Shown: piece by piece, positions 51,360-59,193 of the stretch | Numbering within the stretch: position 1 is the stretch's first letter | Layout: every line of letters begins with the position of its first letter | NCBI GenBank assembly: GCA_041920505.1 | Contig: JBHGXV010000049.1 | Location: forward strand, 106,952 to 170,951 | Length of the DNA: 64,000 nucleotides | DNA from: JBHGXV01 sp041920505 | Lineage (GTDB): Bacteria > Bacillota > Bacilli > Brevibacillales > Brevibacillaceae | Direction of reading: 5' to 3' | Notes under the pieces: model-generated | Databases searched by the model: none | What the model saw: the letters and a program-made list of their open reading frames with translations, nothing else | Told to the model about the DNA's origin: nothing | Made by a program: the position numbers and the translations under genes

Positions 51360-52179
51360 GGCTTTGTTCCCCCGCCACGCCCGATTCCGCCGCCGGGGCC
51401 TGCCCCGTGCCTTCGGCAGCAGCCGTGACGCCAGTTGCAGCCGCCCCTTCACCGTAGAAGCGAATCTCGCCCAGCGTCTGTTTCTGAATCTCGATCAGGT
51501 CGCGCACCCCTTTTTTGGCCAGGGCCAAAAGGTCGGCCAACTGCTCGGGAGTAAACGGCGCCTCTTCGCCGGTCCCCTGCAGTTCCACGTACTTGCCCGA
51601 ACCGGTCATCACCACGTTCATGTCCACGATCGCGCTGGAATCTTCCTTGTAGTTGAGGTCAAGCACCGGCTGTCCGTCGATGATGCCCACCGAAGTGGCC
51701 GCCAGGTAATCTCTGATTGGCAGTTCCTTCCAGGTGCCATTTTCCACCAATTTGCGCATCGCGTCCACCATCGCGACGAACGCGCCGGTGATCGACGCTG
51801 TCCGCGTTCCGCCGTCCGCCTGGATCACGTCGCAGTCGAGCCATACCGTCCGCTCGCCCATCGCTTCCAGTTGAACCACCGAGCGCAGCGCGCGGCCGAT
51901 CAGCCGCTGGATTTCCATCGTGCGTCCGCCCACCTTCCCTTTGGACGACTCGCGCTGGTTGCGCGTTTCCGTCGCGCGCGGCAACATCGCGTACTCGGCG
52001 GTCACCCAGCCTTTGCCGCCTCCGCGCATGAACGGCGGCACACGCTCTTCCAGCGTGGCCGTGCAAATGACCTTGGTGTCGCCCACCTCGATCAGACAGG
52101 AGCCCTCCGCATGCTTTATGTAATTGCGCGTGATTTTTACAGGGCGCAACTGATCGTTTGCCCGTTGGTCAATTCTCAT
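51352..52179 (-). CDS. rph: Ribonuclease PH
   Basis: A 275-residue phosphorolytic 3'-5' exoribonuclease that trims tRNA precursors. Family motifs are VTAEYAMLPRAT, RGR-type ring contacts in LIGRALRSVV, and CDVIQADGGTRTASI. The last ~25 residues are an Ala/Gly-rich tail beyond the usual end. TAGGAGGA precedes the ATG. A TATAAT (52217-52222) lies upstream after the gerM terminator and may start a separate transcript, though its -35 is weak. Confidence 0.96.
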   Translation of the reverse strand: MRIDQRANDQLRPVKITRNYIKHAEGSCLIEVGDTKVICTATLEERVPPFMRGGGKGWVTAEYAMLPRATETRNQRESSKGKVGGRTMEIQRLIGRALRSVVQLEAMGERTVWLDCDVIQADGGTRTASITGAFVAMVDAMRKLVENGTWKELPIRDYLAATSVGIIDGQPVLDLNYKEDSSAIVDMNVVMTGSGKYVELQGTGEEAPFTPEQLADLLALAKKGVRDLIEIQKQTLGEIRFYGEGAAATGVTAAAEGTGQAPAAESGVAGEQSHV

Positions 52180-52261
52180 GGTATTCCTCCTAGTCGTCGT
52201 GTCCCCATTGTTGCTCATTATACCAAAGGCAGGAAACCGTCTGCCACTCCTGCCCGCAGCA

Positions 52262-52289
52262 AAGCAAAAACCACGCCGCTTTGGCGTGG
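52262..52289 (-). terminator. Terminator of gerM
   Basis: CCACGCC-AAAGC-GGCGTGG hairpin on the minus strand followed by TTTTTGCTTT. Confidence 0.88.
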
Positions 52290-52309
52290 GAGTCGTGCAA
52301 AACATCGGC

Positions 52310-53380
52310 TCAAAATTGCATGGCGTTGATCGCGACCGGCCGGCTGACCGGCTTGCTGAAATTGAACGAACCGGCGGCCGTGAGCGGTTTGCCGTCGACC
52401 AGCACCTGCACCTTGCCAAGTCCCGTGCTCTCGGTGACCGACAGCACCAGCGCTTCCATCGCCTCCGGATTTGCTTCCTTGCCGCTATTGTACTTCAGCA
52501 CATCGTCGCTCAGGTTGACCACCACCGCGTCGTCCTTTTGCTGAACGTCCAGCACCTTGGTCGTGCGCATCAGCGATCCGTACAGCATCGAGCCTTCTTT
52601 CGGCCCCTTGATCAGTTCTTCCACCACCGCTTTGGCCACGTTGTCCGTCTGCGGAATCAGGCGGGTAACGGGCACGAAGTAGCTGTGATTGTCGTCAAGC
52701 TGCCCCTGGAAGTAGACCGTCACCGGCGTGGTTCGCCCCGGCACGGCATTGTCGCCAAGCTCGATGTTGATCCCGTGACTGCGGTTCAGTTGGGAAATCG
52801 GAGTCTTGTTGACCGGCATCTCGGACAGCGGCACGCCGTTCACCCAGATCGACACGTTTTTCACGTTCGTAAACTCGGTCAGGGCGCGCGTCACCGCGTC
52901 AATGATTTTCTTTTCATCCTGTTTGCTGTACTTCTTGAACTCCGGCGAAAAGTCAACCGTCGCCAGGCCGTCCTTGATCGTCATGCCGAGCACTCTGGTT
53001 CCTTCAGGCAGGACGCCGTGAAAGCCGGACGGAAGCAAGTGTTCCACCGGACCGCCTTTCACCATGTAGGTCAGCACCTGTTTCGCCGCGCCTTCCGCCT
53101 TGGGCAGCGAAAGCGAGACCGGGACGACATAGCCGTTGGCGTCCAGCAGATAGACCGTCCGCTCGACGGACCCCTGCGTCTCTGCCTGCGGCGCGGCCGT
53201 TTCGTTGCCGGACACAGGATCGGCCGGCTGGCCCGCCTGCGTGCCGTCGACTTGTTCCGTCAGCGGCGGCGGGTCGATGCTGCTCGTCTCTTTTGCCGGT
53301 CCGAACAGACTGCAACCGGCTGCCAGTATAGCGCTCATTCCCAGCACGACCGTCCATGCGCCGATGCGTCGTATTACCAT
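52310..53380 (-). CDS. gerM: Spore germination/sporulation lipoprotein GerM
   Basis: A 356-residue lipoprotein with lipobox LAAGC (Cys23) and two GerMN domains (about 75-200 and 210-345). GerM is needed for sporulation and germination and belongs to the envelope machinery around the forespore, where its ring-building folds resemble those of secretion systems. AGGAGGG precedes the ATG at 53380. It follows murI and precedes rph as in Bacillus. Confidence 0.92.
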   Translation of the reverse strand: MVIRRIGAWTVVLGMSAILAAGCSLFGPAKETSSIDPPPLTEQVDGTQAGQPADPVSGNETAAPQAETQGSVERTVYLLDANGYVVPVSLSLPKAEGAAKQVLTYMVKGGPVEHLLPSGFHGVLPEGTRVLGMTIKDGLATVDFSPEFKKYSKQDEKKIIDAVTRALTEFTNVKNVSIWVNGVPLSEMPVNKTPISQLNRSHGINIELGDNAVPGRTTPVTVYFQGQLDDNHSYFVPVTRLIPQTDNVAKAVVEELIKGPKEGSMLYGSLMRTTKVLDVQQKDDAVVVNLSDDVLKYNSGKEANPEAMEALVLSVTESTGLGKVQVLVDGKPLTAAGSFNFSKPVSRPVAINAMQF

Positions 53381-53470
53381 CGTATCCACCCTCCTCGTAC
53401 ACGTTGTACTACCATGTATACGAGCAGGGCTTGGTTTTATGCGCGATTGTCCCAAATGATCAGGACCGGG

Positions 53471-54292
53471 TCAGAACTGAAGCAGCGCTTCCGGCGAACG
53501 GTGCTGCACATTCAGTTCCAGGCCCAGCCACTCTTCGCCGATTTGTCGAAACACGTCGGCGTCGCCGCTGGTAAAAAACTGGTGGATCGGCGCCAACCGC
53601 TGATGCGGATCGGCATGCAAATCCTTGAGCGAAAGCAGGGTGCTCAATTCCCGTGCCGTCTCCTCCGCCGAACTGATCAGGGTGATCTCGTCGCCCATCG
53701 CCTCCTGAATCAGGGAGGTCAACAGCGGGTAGTGGGTACAGCCGAGAATCAATGTATCCAACTCTTCATGGCACAGCGGGGCCAGGGTCTCGCGGACGAT
53801 CGCCCGCGCCTCGGGCGTATGCTGCATCCGCTGTTCCACCAGCGGAACAAACGGCGGGCACGCCAGCCCCACCACGTACAAATCCGGGTTGATCTGCCGA
53901 AGCGCCCGTTCGTACGCGCCGCTTCTGATCGTCGCCTCTGTTCCGATAATCCCGATCCGCCCCGACCGCGTCGCGGAGATGGCCGCCCGCGCCCCCGGCC
54001 TGATCACGCCGAGCACAGGCAGATCGATGCGCTCGCGAACTTCCTCCAGGACAACCGCCGATGCCGTATTGCAGGCGATCACCAAGGCCTTGATGGGAAA
54101 CTGGAAAAGAAACTGGATCATCTGGTTGGTGAATTGGCGGATTTCGTCCACAGGCCGCGGACCGTAGGGGCAACGCGCATTGTCGCCAAAGTAGACGATC
54201 CGCTCTTGCGGCAGTTGGCGAATCACCTCGCGCGCCACGGTCAGCCCGCCGACGCCTGAGTCGATAATCCCGATCGCGGTTGGTTCCTTCAT
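53471..54292 (-). CDS. murI: Glutamate racemase MurI (RacE)
   Basis: A 273-residue cofactor-independent racemase that supplies D-glutamate to peptidoglycan. Both catalytic cysteines are visible (ACNTAS and GCTHYP), with IDSGVGGLTVA at the start and YFGDNARCPYG. AAGGAG precedes the ATG. In Bacillus, a MarR-type gene and gerE lie near racE; here sod, a globin and the restriction genes intervene. Confidence 0.97.
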   Translation of the reverse strand: MKEPTAIGIIDSGVGGLTVAREVIRQLPQERIVYFGDNARCPYGPRPVDEIRQFTNQMIQFLFQFPIKALVIACNTASAVVLEEVRERIDLPVLGVIRPGARAAISATRSGRIGIIGTEATIRSGAYERALRQINPDLYVVGLACPPFVPLVEQRMQHTPEARAIVRETLAPLCHEELDTLILGCTHYPLLTSLIQEAMGDEITLISSAEETARELSTLLSLKDLHADPHQRLAPIHQFFTSGDADVFRQIGEEWLGLELNVQHRSPEALLQF

Positions 54293-54374
54293 CTCGTCGA
54301 TTCTCCTTTTTTCGGATGGATGCGATGCGTGCTACCACCATATGCGGCCAAAGCGCGACAGGTGCGGATGGCGA

Positions 54375-54402
54375 ACCCTTCCCGGGCGAGTGTCATATCA
54401 TG
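54375..54402 (+). promoter_or_regulatory. Possible sigma-K promoter of the superoxide dismutase gene
   Basis: CATATCATG (54394-54402) fits the sigma-K -10 CATAnnnTR, with AC 17 bases upstream (54375-54376). It lies 32 bases before the TTG start. Confidence 0.4.
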
Positions 54403-54434
54403 CAACGTAGACAGCAGGAAAGGGGAAGATCGGC

Positions 54435-55388
54435 TTGAACGAAAACGCGCAACACCTGCTCAGCTGGACCGAGTGGGGCCGTCAGTGGATCGCCTACCTG
54501 CGCGGCAAGCCCGAGTTGGTCAAAGGCATGGGGCGTGACCTGGGCAGGTTTGAGAACGCATTTGCCGACCTCGGGCGAAAAGCCGCCGCGCTGAACGGCG
54601 AGACGGCCGAGTACGATCTGGCCAGACTGACCGCCCGGGCGGAAGAGATCAACACGCAGTTCCAGCGGCTTCTCAAACTCGTCCGGGAGCGGCAGGAAAA
54701 CGCCCGGTCGAGGGAGGACGCGACGCCGGCCGCGACACGGCAGGAGGGGGCTGTCGTGCGGCCCGTCCCCATCGGCGGCCACAAGCTACCGCCGTTGCCG
54801 TACGCGTACGACGCGCTGGAGCCGTATATCGACGCCGAGACGATGCGCATCCATCACGACATCTTGCATCAGAATTATGTAAATGGATTGAACAACGCGG
54901 AAACGATGATGGCCCGCGCCCGCGCAACCAACGACTTTGACCTCATTCGCCACTGGGAGCGGGAGGCCGCTTTCAACGGCGCCGGTCACTATCTGCACAC
55001 GATTTTCTGGCAAGTGATGAGTCCGGAGGGCGGCGGTTTGCCGCAGGGCGAACTGGCCCGGCAAATCATCCGCGACTTCGGGTCGTTCGAAGCGTTTCAG
55101 CGCCAATTCTCGCAAGCCGCAGAGCGGGTGGAAGGGCCGGGATGGGCCTTGTTGGTCTGGTCGCCGCGCGCCCAACACCTGGAAATCCTGACGGCGGAAA
55201 AGCACCAGAACCTGACCCAGTGGGAATCGATTCCGCTGTTGGTGCTCGACGTCTGGGAGCACGCATACTTCTTATCATACCGGAGCGATCGGTCAAAGTA
55301 CATCGATGCCTGGTGGAAAATCGTGAACTGGCCGTACGTCCAGAACCGCTACCTGCAGGCGCGGCAACTGCGCTGGCAGCCGTTTTGA
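54435..55388 (+). CDS. Fe/Mn superoxide dismutase with N-terminal extension (SodF-like)
   Basis: A 317-residue protein. Residues about 115-315 are a complete Fe/Mn SOD with metal ligands in MRIHHDILHQNY, AGHYLHTIFW and DVWEHAYFL. The first ~110 residues are an extra, probably helical and charged domain (ending REDATPAATRQEG), as in B. subtilis SodF. It detoxifies superoxide; metal preference cannot be judged. The TTG start has AAAGGGGA eight bases upstream. It is divergent from murI and followed by a shared terminator with the globin gene. Confidence 0.9.
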   Translation: MNENAQHLLSWTEWGRQWIAYLRGKPELVKGMGRDLGRFENAFADLGRKAAALNGETAEYDLARLTARAEEINTQFQRLLKLVRERQENARSREDATPAATRQEGAVVRPVPIGGHKLPPLPYAYDALEPYIDAETMRIHHDILHQNYVNGLNNAETMMARARATNDFDLIRHWEREAAFNGAGHYLHTIFWQVMSPEGGGLPQGELARQIIRDFGSFEAFQRQFSQAAERVEGPGWALLVWSPRAQHLEILTAEKHQNLTQWESIPLLVLDVWEHAYFLSYRSDRSKYIDAWWKIVNWPYVQNRYLQARQLRWQPF

Positions 55389-55394
55389 CCCCCC

Positions 55395-55446
55395 GAAAAA
55401 AAAGCGGAAATCCCTCGTCGCACGTCCGCGCGACGGGGGATTTCTC
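55395..55446. terminator. Bidirectional terminator between the SOD and globin genes
   Basis: A 15-bp inverted repeat (GAAATCCCTCGTCGC and complement with one wobble). The minus-strand tail is eight Ts, so it is strong for the globin; the plus-strand tail is weaker. Confidence 0.88.
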
Positions 55447-55456
55447 TTGTCCGCGT

Positions 55457-55852
55457 CTATCTTTCTTCCTTGTCCGGGGTATTGACCATGATGTGCGCCA
55501 CCTGTGTCAGCCGCTCGTAAAACACGTCGCGCACCGGTCCTTCCAGCCCGATCTCGTCCATCGCTTCCTTCATCCGGTTCAACCACGCCCGGGCCCGGCG
55601 CGGCGTCACCTCAAACGGCATGTGCCTGTCGCGCATCGCCGGCGGGCCGAACTCGGCGCTGTAGAGCGCGGGACCGCCGAGAAACTGGGTCAGAAACATC
55701 CGTTGCTTGCGCATGATCTCTTCGACGCCTTCGGGAAACAGCGGGCTTAGGTCGGGATCGGTCAGCACCTTGGGGTAAAACGCCTCGACCAGCCGATTGA
55801 CCGTTTCCGCCCCGCCCAACAGCTCGTACGGGGTTTTCATCTCCTGTGTCAT
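55457..55852 (-). CDS. Truncated haemoglobin, group II (YjbI-like)
   Basis: A 131-residue 2-on-2 globin. MTQEMKTPYELLGG at the start, FYPKVLTDPDLSPLFP, and FLGGPALYSAEFGPPAMRDRH with the proximal histidine region HMPF match group II members such as YjbI. These bind oxygen, and some detoxify NO or peroxides or protect the cell under low oxygen. Upstream lie one perfect and one near-perfect Crp/Fnr palindrome. The ribosome site (GGTGA) is weak. Confidence 0.92.
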   Translation of the reverse strand: MTQEMKTPYELLGGAETVNRLVEAFYPKVLTDPDLSPLFPEGVEEIMRKQRMFLTQFLGGPALYSAEFGPPAMRDRHMPFEVTPRRARAWLNRMKEAMDEIGLEGPVRDVFYERLTQVAHIMVNTPDKEER

Positions 55853-55899
55853 GTTCTGTCACCGTCCTGTTTTTCGTTTGGATTCTGGCGCCGTCCATT

Positions 55900-55915
55900 T
55901 GTGATAAAACGCACA
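55900..55915. promoter_or_regulatory. Near-consensus Crp/Fnr half-site pair before the globin gene
   Basis: TGTGA-TAAAAC-GCACA differs from TGTGA-N6-TCACA in one base. It lies between the perfect site and the gene, so it might act as a second or repressing site. Confidence 0.4.
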
Positions 55916-55944
55916 TACCCAAACGGTAGCACAGCCCGACCGCC

Positions 55945-55970
55945 AAAAATGTGACCGCGATCACATTTTT
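55945..55970. promoter_or_regulatory. Crp/Fnr-family binding site upstream of the globin gene
   Basis: AAAAATGTGA-CCGCGA-TCACATTTTT, a perfect 10+10 palindrome containing TGTGA-N6-TCACA. A weak -10 (TACCGT, 55923-55928) would place the site at about -41.5, the usual activator position. Confidence 0.8.
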
Positions 55971-55997
55971 GGCCGAAAAAAACATCGGCGGAACGCG

Positions 55998-56050
55998 AAA
56001 AAAATTCCTCCCTTCTCGCTTCTGAGAGGGAGGCCTTGGTGGACACGGCT
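55998..56050. repeat. 53-bp direct repeat, left copy
   Basis: Identical in all 53 positions to 58013-58065. It contains a terminator hairpin (CCTCCCT/AGGGAGG, with A-run to the left), which at the right copy is the native gerE terminator. Flanking bases differ immediately on both sides. Confidence 0.97.
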
Positions 56051-56135
56051 GCATTACATGAGAATTCACTTAAAAGGAAAACCTCGATTTACGTCGAACT
56101 ATTAACATAAAACATTTTTATATGAGGAAATGAAA

Positions 56136-57344
56136 ATGAGGTCTATCGAACTTTTTGTTGGTGCTGGCGGCTTAGCGTTGGGGATATCCGCAGCTGGATT
56201 TACGCCTGAACTCTTAATTGAATGGAATAAAGACGCTTGTGAAACCATTATTTTGAATAAAGAACGCAATTTCGACCTTGTTAGAAACTGGCCAATCGTA
56301 AAAGGTGATGTTAGAGATTTCAATTTTTCAACTTATAGTGACATTGACTTACTGGCGGGCGGGCCACCATGCCAGCCATTCTCACAGGGTGGGAGACATC
56401 GTGGAAATTCTGATTCCCGTAACATGTTCCCGGAAATGATTAGGGCAGTACGTGAGATCAAGCCTAAAGTTGTCATAATTGAAAATGTCAAAGGCCTTCT
56501 AAGGCAATCCTTTAATAAGTATTTTGAGTATATTTTGCTTCAATTACAATATCCTGAATTAACCATAAAAGAAAACGAAACTTGGGACGAACACTTATCA
56601 AGACTGGAAAAATATCATACAAAAGGAAGTCATGATGGCCTTCACTACCGAGTTGTTTTTCGACTACTTAATGCAGCAGATTATGGAGTACCACAACGTA
56701 GGGAACGCGTTTTTATCTGTGCCTTTAGACAAGATTTAAAGAGAGAATGGTCATTCCCATCTCCAACTCATTCACAAGATGCCCTTTTGTATGAACAATG
56801 GGTTACTGGGGCATATTGGGACATCCATAAAATACCTAAGAAAAATCGACCTGAAATTCCTGCGAAATTGAAAAGAAAAATTGAATACCTTAAAGGTCAA
56901 TTTATCTTTGACGAGCGTTGGCAAACGGTGAGAGATGCAATTAGTGACCTTCCAGACCCCGAATTTGAGCAAGTCCCAACGGAAGTTTTCAACCATTCAT
57001 TTAATCCTGGAGCACGTGTATATCCAGGTCATACTGGTAGTCCGTTAGACGAGCCTGCGAAAACGCTTAAAGCTGGAGACCATGGTGTCCCAGGAGGAGA
57101 AAACATGCTTGTAAGGTTGGATGGAAGTGTCCGCTACTTTTCGGTTAGGGAGAGCGCCCGCCTTCAGACTTTTCCAGATGACTATGTTTTTTATGGTTCT
57201 TGGACCGAGAGTATGCGTCAACTAGGGAATGCGGTACCAGTAAAATTATCTTATATAATCGCCAGAAGTATAAAAGATTACCTCGAAAGGTTCAGCATCA
57301 AGGAGGAAAAATTTAAATGCAAGAAAGTCCTTACAATCCATTAG
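56136..57344 (+). CDS. C5-cytosine DNA methyltransferase of a type II system
   Basis: A 402-residue methyltransferase. Motif I ELFVGAGGLALGISAAGF, catalytic motif IV GGPPCQPFSQGG (nucleophile Cys), motif VI ENVKGL, motif VIII QRRERVFI and motif X LGNAVPVKLS are all intact. The region between VIII and IX, which reads DNA sequence, cannot be decoded by eye. I start at 56136, where GAGGA lies seven bases upstream; an ATG two codons earlier overlaps that site. It overlaps the endonuclease gene by 28 bases. Codon use is AT-rich and unlike the neighbours. Confidence 0.95.
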   Translation: MRSIELFVGAGGLALGISAAGFTPELLIEWNKDACETIILNKERNFDLVRNWPIVKGDVRDFNFSTYSDIDLLAGGPPCQPFSQGGRHRGNSDSRNMFPEMIRAVREIKPKVVIIENVKGLLRQSFNKYFEYILLQLQYPELTIKENETWDEHLSRLEKYHTKGSHDGLHYRVVFRLLNAADYGVPQRRERVFICAFRQDLKREWSFPSPTHSQDALLYEQWVTGAYWDIHKIPKKNRPEIPAKLKRKIEYLKGQFIFDERWQTVRDAISDLPDPEFEQVPTEVFNHSFNPGARVYPGHTGSPLDEPAKTLKAGDHGVPGGENMLVRLDGSVRYFSVRESARLQTFPDDYVFYGSWTESMRQLGNAVPVKLSYIIARSIKDYLERFSIKEEKFKCKKVLTIH

Positions 57345-57931
57345 ACAAAAGAAGACTAGCAGAAAGCGTTACTTCAGCTCTCTTAAAAAAAGAGGTAGTT
57401 CCATTGGGTTCTTTAGTTAAATTCAATGGTGCCGGTATCTATGTCATTTACTATACCGGCGATTTTCCTGCCTACAAAGTAATATCCGAAAATAACAAGA
57501 ATAATCAGTTCAAAACGCCAATCTACGTTGGTAAAGCAGTTCCAGCTGGGGCCCGAAAAGGTGGTTTTGGACTAGACGCAAGTCAGGGTACCCCTCTTTT
57601 TAAGAGATTGTCTGAACACGCTGAATCCGTAGACCAGGTATCCAATCTAAAACTTGAACATTTCTATTGTCGTTACTTAGTCGTGGACGATATTTGGATT
57701 TCCTTGGCAGAATCTTTGCTGATTGAAATGTTTTCACCAGTCTGGAATAAGGTAGTTGACGGATTTGGTAATCACGATCCAGGTAGTGGAAGATCGAACC
57801 AACAGCGTTCCAGATGGGATATAATACACCCCGGACGAAGATGGGCAGAAAAATTACAGGAAAATAAAGAATCTGTAGATGTCATCCTTCAAAGTGTTAG
57901 AAAGCATTTAGATATACTCAACCCTCAATGA
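57317..57931 (+). CDS. GIY-YIG restriction endonuclease, Eco29kI family
   Basis: A 204-residue protein close in size to R.Eco29kI (214). The GIY-YIG core reads GAGIYVIYYTG and PIYVGKAVPAGARKGG. Residues Y42, Y70, R97, H101, E132 and N144 fall at spacings matching the Eco29kI active site (Y49, Y76, R104, H108, E142, N154). By homology it may cut CCGCGG, which is inference. AAGGAGGA precedes the ATG within the methyltransferase gene, so the methylase is translated first. No controller protein is visible. Confidence 0.9.
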   Translation: MQESPYNPLDKRRLAESVTSALLKKEVVPLGSLVKFNGAGIYVIYYTGDFPAYKVISENNKNNQFKTPIYVGKAVPAGARKGGFGLDASQGTPLFKRLSEHAESVDQVSNLKLEHFYCRYLVVDDIWISLAESLLIEMFSPVWNKVVDGFGNHDPGSGRSNQQRSRWDIIHPGRRWAEKLQENKESVDVILQSVRKHLDILNPQ

Positions 57932-57939
57932 GCGTATAA

Positions 57940-57975
57940 CCACCTCTTTTTCGTTATGAAAGGAGGTGGATTTTC
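57940..57975 (+). terminator. Terminator of the restriction-modification operon
   Basis: CCACCTC-TTT and AAA-G-GAGGTGG form a hairpin just after the endonuclease stop, followed by ATTTTC. Confidence 0.7.
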
Positions 57976-58012
57976 TATCATCAGACTGCCGTCAACTCCT
58001 ACCCCGGAACCT

Positions 58013-58065
58013 AAAAAAATTCCTCCCTTCTCGCTTCTGAGAGGGAGGCCTTGGTGGACACGGCT
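58013..58065. repeat. 53-bp direct repeat, right copy (gerE terminator)
   Basis: Identical to 55998-56050. Its last base is the final base of the gerE stop codon, and its hairpin plus A-run forms the rho-independent terminator of gerE on the minus strand. Confidence 0.97.
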
Positions 58066-58286
58066 CAAATTTTGAGTTCCCCTAGCCGAACCAGTTCGAC
58101 TACAGCTTGAGACCGACCTTTCACACCCAGTTTTTGCATCACGTTACTGATGTGGTTCCGTACGGTCTTTTCGCTGATGAAGAGCTGTCCGGCGATCTCC
58201 TTCGTTGTCTTGTCTTGGACCAAGAGTTCAAACACTTCTCTTTCGCGATTCGTTAGCAACGGCTTGGTTTGGTCGCTTCCCTTCAA
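58065..58286 (-). CDS. gerE: Late sporulation transcription regulator GerE
   Basis: A 73-residue LuxR/FixJ-type helix-turn-helix protein, strikingly close to B. subtilis GerE (REREVFELLVQDKTTKEIA, FISEKTVRNHISN, LGVKGRSQAVVELV). It tunes sigma-K-dependent coat genes in the mother cell. I use a TTG start at 58286: it gives MKGSDQTKPLLT, aligned with the known N-terminus, and AAGGAGGGG lies eight bases upstream; the GTG three codons earlier touches that site. Two sigma-K-like promoters lie upstream. Confidence 0.96.
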   Translation of the reverse strand: MKGSDQTKPLLTNREREVFELLVQDKTTKEIAGQLFISEKTVRNHISNVMQKLGVKGRSQAVVELVRLGELKI

Positions 58287-58343
58287 TCGTGCCACCCCTC
58301 CTTGTGGGCTCTACAGGAACAAGGTTGAGGGATACAGTCACCT

Positions 58344-58371
58344 TATCCTATGTTGGGGGGTGGGTGCTGGT
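58344..58371 (-). promoter_or_regulatory. Proximal sigma-K-like promoter of gerE
   Basis: CATAGGATA (58344-58352) fits CATAnnnTA, with AC 17 bases upstream on the minus strand. Confidence 0.5.
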
Positions 58372-58405
58372 GCCGGAGTATAAGGGTTTTTAGGCTTTTG
58401 CCTTA

Positions 58406-58433
58406 CATCCTATGCAAGATTTGGGCGATCGGT
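58406..58433 (-). promoter_or_regulatory. Distal sigma-K-like promoter of gerE
   Basis: CATAGGATG (58406-58414) fits CATAnnnTR, again with AC exactly 17 bases upstream. Confidence 0.45.
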
Positions 58434-58443
58434 TACGCCCTCA

Positions 58444-58980
58444 TCAAAATTCCACGTCGTTCCACTCAATCGGCGTGGTGGTGCCGTTCTGCCAGTCGCT
58501 GCGGATGATCGCGTAGCTGACGGAGTCAAACAATCGCTCTCCCTGCCGCCACGCCTGCCGGTGATACGCTTCCCGGACGTAGCCGCACTTGCTCAGCACC
58601 TTGCGCATGGCGTAATTGTCGAGGCGCGTGTGGGCTTCGATGCGGATCACGTGCGGATAGCGTTCAAACACCCAGCCCGTCAGCCAGCGCAGCGCCTTTT
58701 CGCCGATGCCCCGCCCCCGGTAAGCCTGGCGAATCCGCAGGTCAAACAGCGGGGTCGGGTCGGTTAGTTCAAATACGCGCATCAGTCCCGCTTTTTCGCC
58801 GTCGGCCACAATCCAGAAGGTCTGGTTGCCCTCGCCGGTGTAGTGCCCCTTCGCGAACGAGCGGCGAATCTCATCGGCGTCCGGCCTCTCCCGTCCGTGA
58901 AACGGCCATGTGTCCCCGGTCAAAAATGCCGCCACTTCCTCACACTCATCGGTCGTTACCGTCTCAAACAAAACCTCCAT
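58444..58980 (-). CDS. GNAT-family N-acetyltransferase
   Basis: A 178-residue acetyl-CoA-dependent transferase. The acetyl-CoA loop is RIRQAYRGRGIGEKAL, near residue 100, and NYAMRKVLSKCGYVREAYHR is the typical C-terminal half. It resembles the RimJ/RimL-like group that acetylates small amines or protein N-termini; the substrate is unknown. The ATG at 58980 has AGGAGGAAA upstream. It precedes gerE in the same direction. Confidence 0.88.
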   Translation of the reverse strand: MEVLFETVTTDECEEVAAFLTGDTWPFHGRERPDADEIRRSFAKGHYTGEGNQTFWIVADGEKAGLMRVFELTDPTPLFDLRIRQAYRGRGIGEKALRWLTGWVFERYPHVIRIEAHTRLDNYAMRKVLSKCGYVREAYHRQAWRQGERLFDSVSYAIIRSDWQNGTTTPIEWNDVEF

Positions 58981-59137
58981 CCTGCTTTCCTCCTGACTGA
59001 CTCCTTGTTCGCGGTTCACGGCCTCGCCAGCCCGAAGCGGCACGCGCCCGCCGGTCTTTGGCAGCCCTTCTGCGAAGGACACAAACGCCTTTTATCGATA
59101 GGGATCATGAGAAACCCGTACAGATGCTTTTATCGGC

Positions 59138-59179
59138 GGAAACAAACGCCCCCTTGGCTCGCGCCTGCGAGCGGGGGGC
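59138..59179 (-). terminator. Terminator after cheX
   Basis: GCCCCC(C)-GCTCGC-AGGC-GCGAGC-CAA-GGGGGC hairpin on the minus strand, followed by GTTTGTTTCC. Confidence 0.75.
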
Positions 59180-59193
59180 TTCTCGTTTTTCGT

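Larger units (their letters stand above)
56051..58065. mobile_element. AT-rich restriction-modification insertion bounded by 53-bp direct repeats
   Basis: The inserted stretch carries only two plus-strand genes, a C5 methyltransferase and an Eco29kI-like endonuclease, plus a terminator, and is visibly more AT-rich than its surroundings. It ends in a second perfect copy of the 53-bp sequence. Removing one copy and the interior would restore the globin-region DNA joined to the end of gerE. No transposase or integrase is present. Confidence 0.85.
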
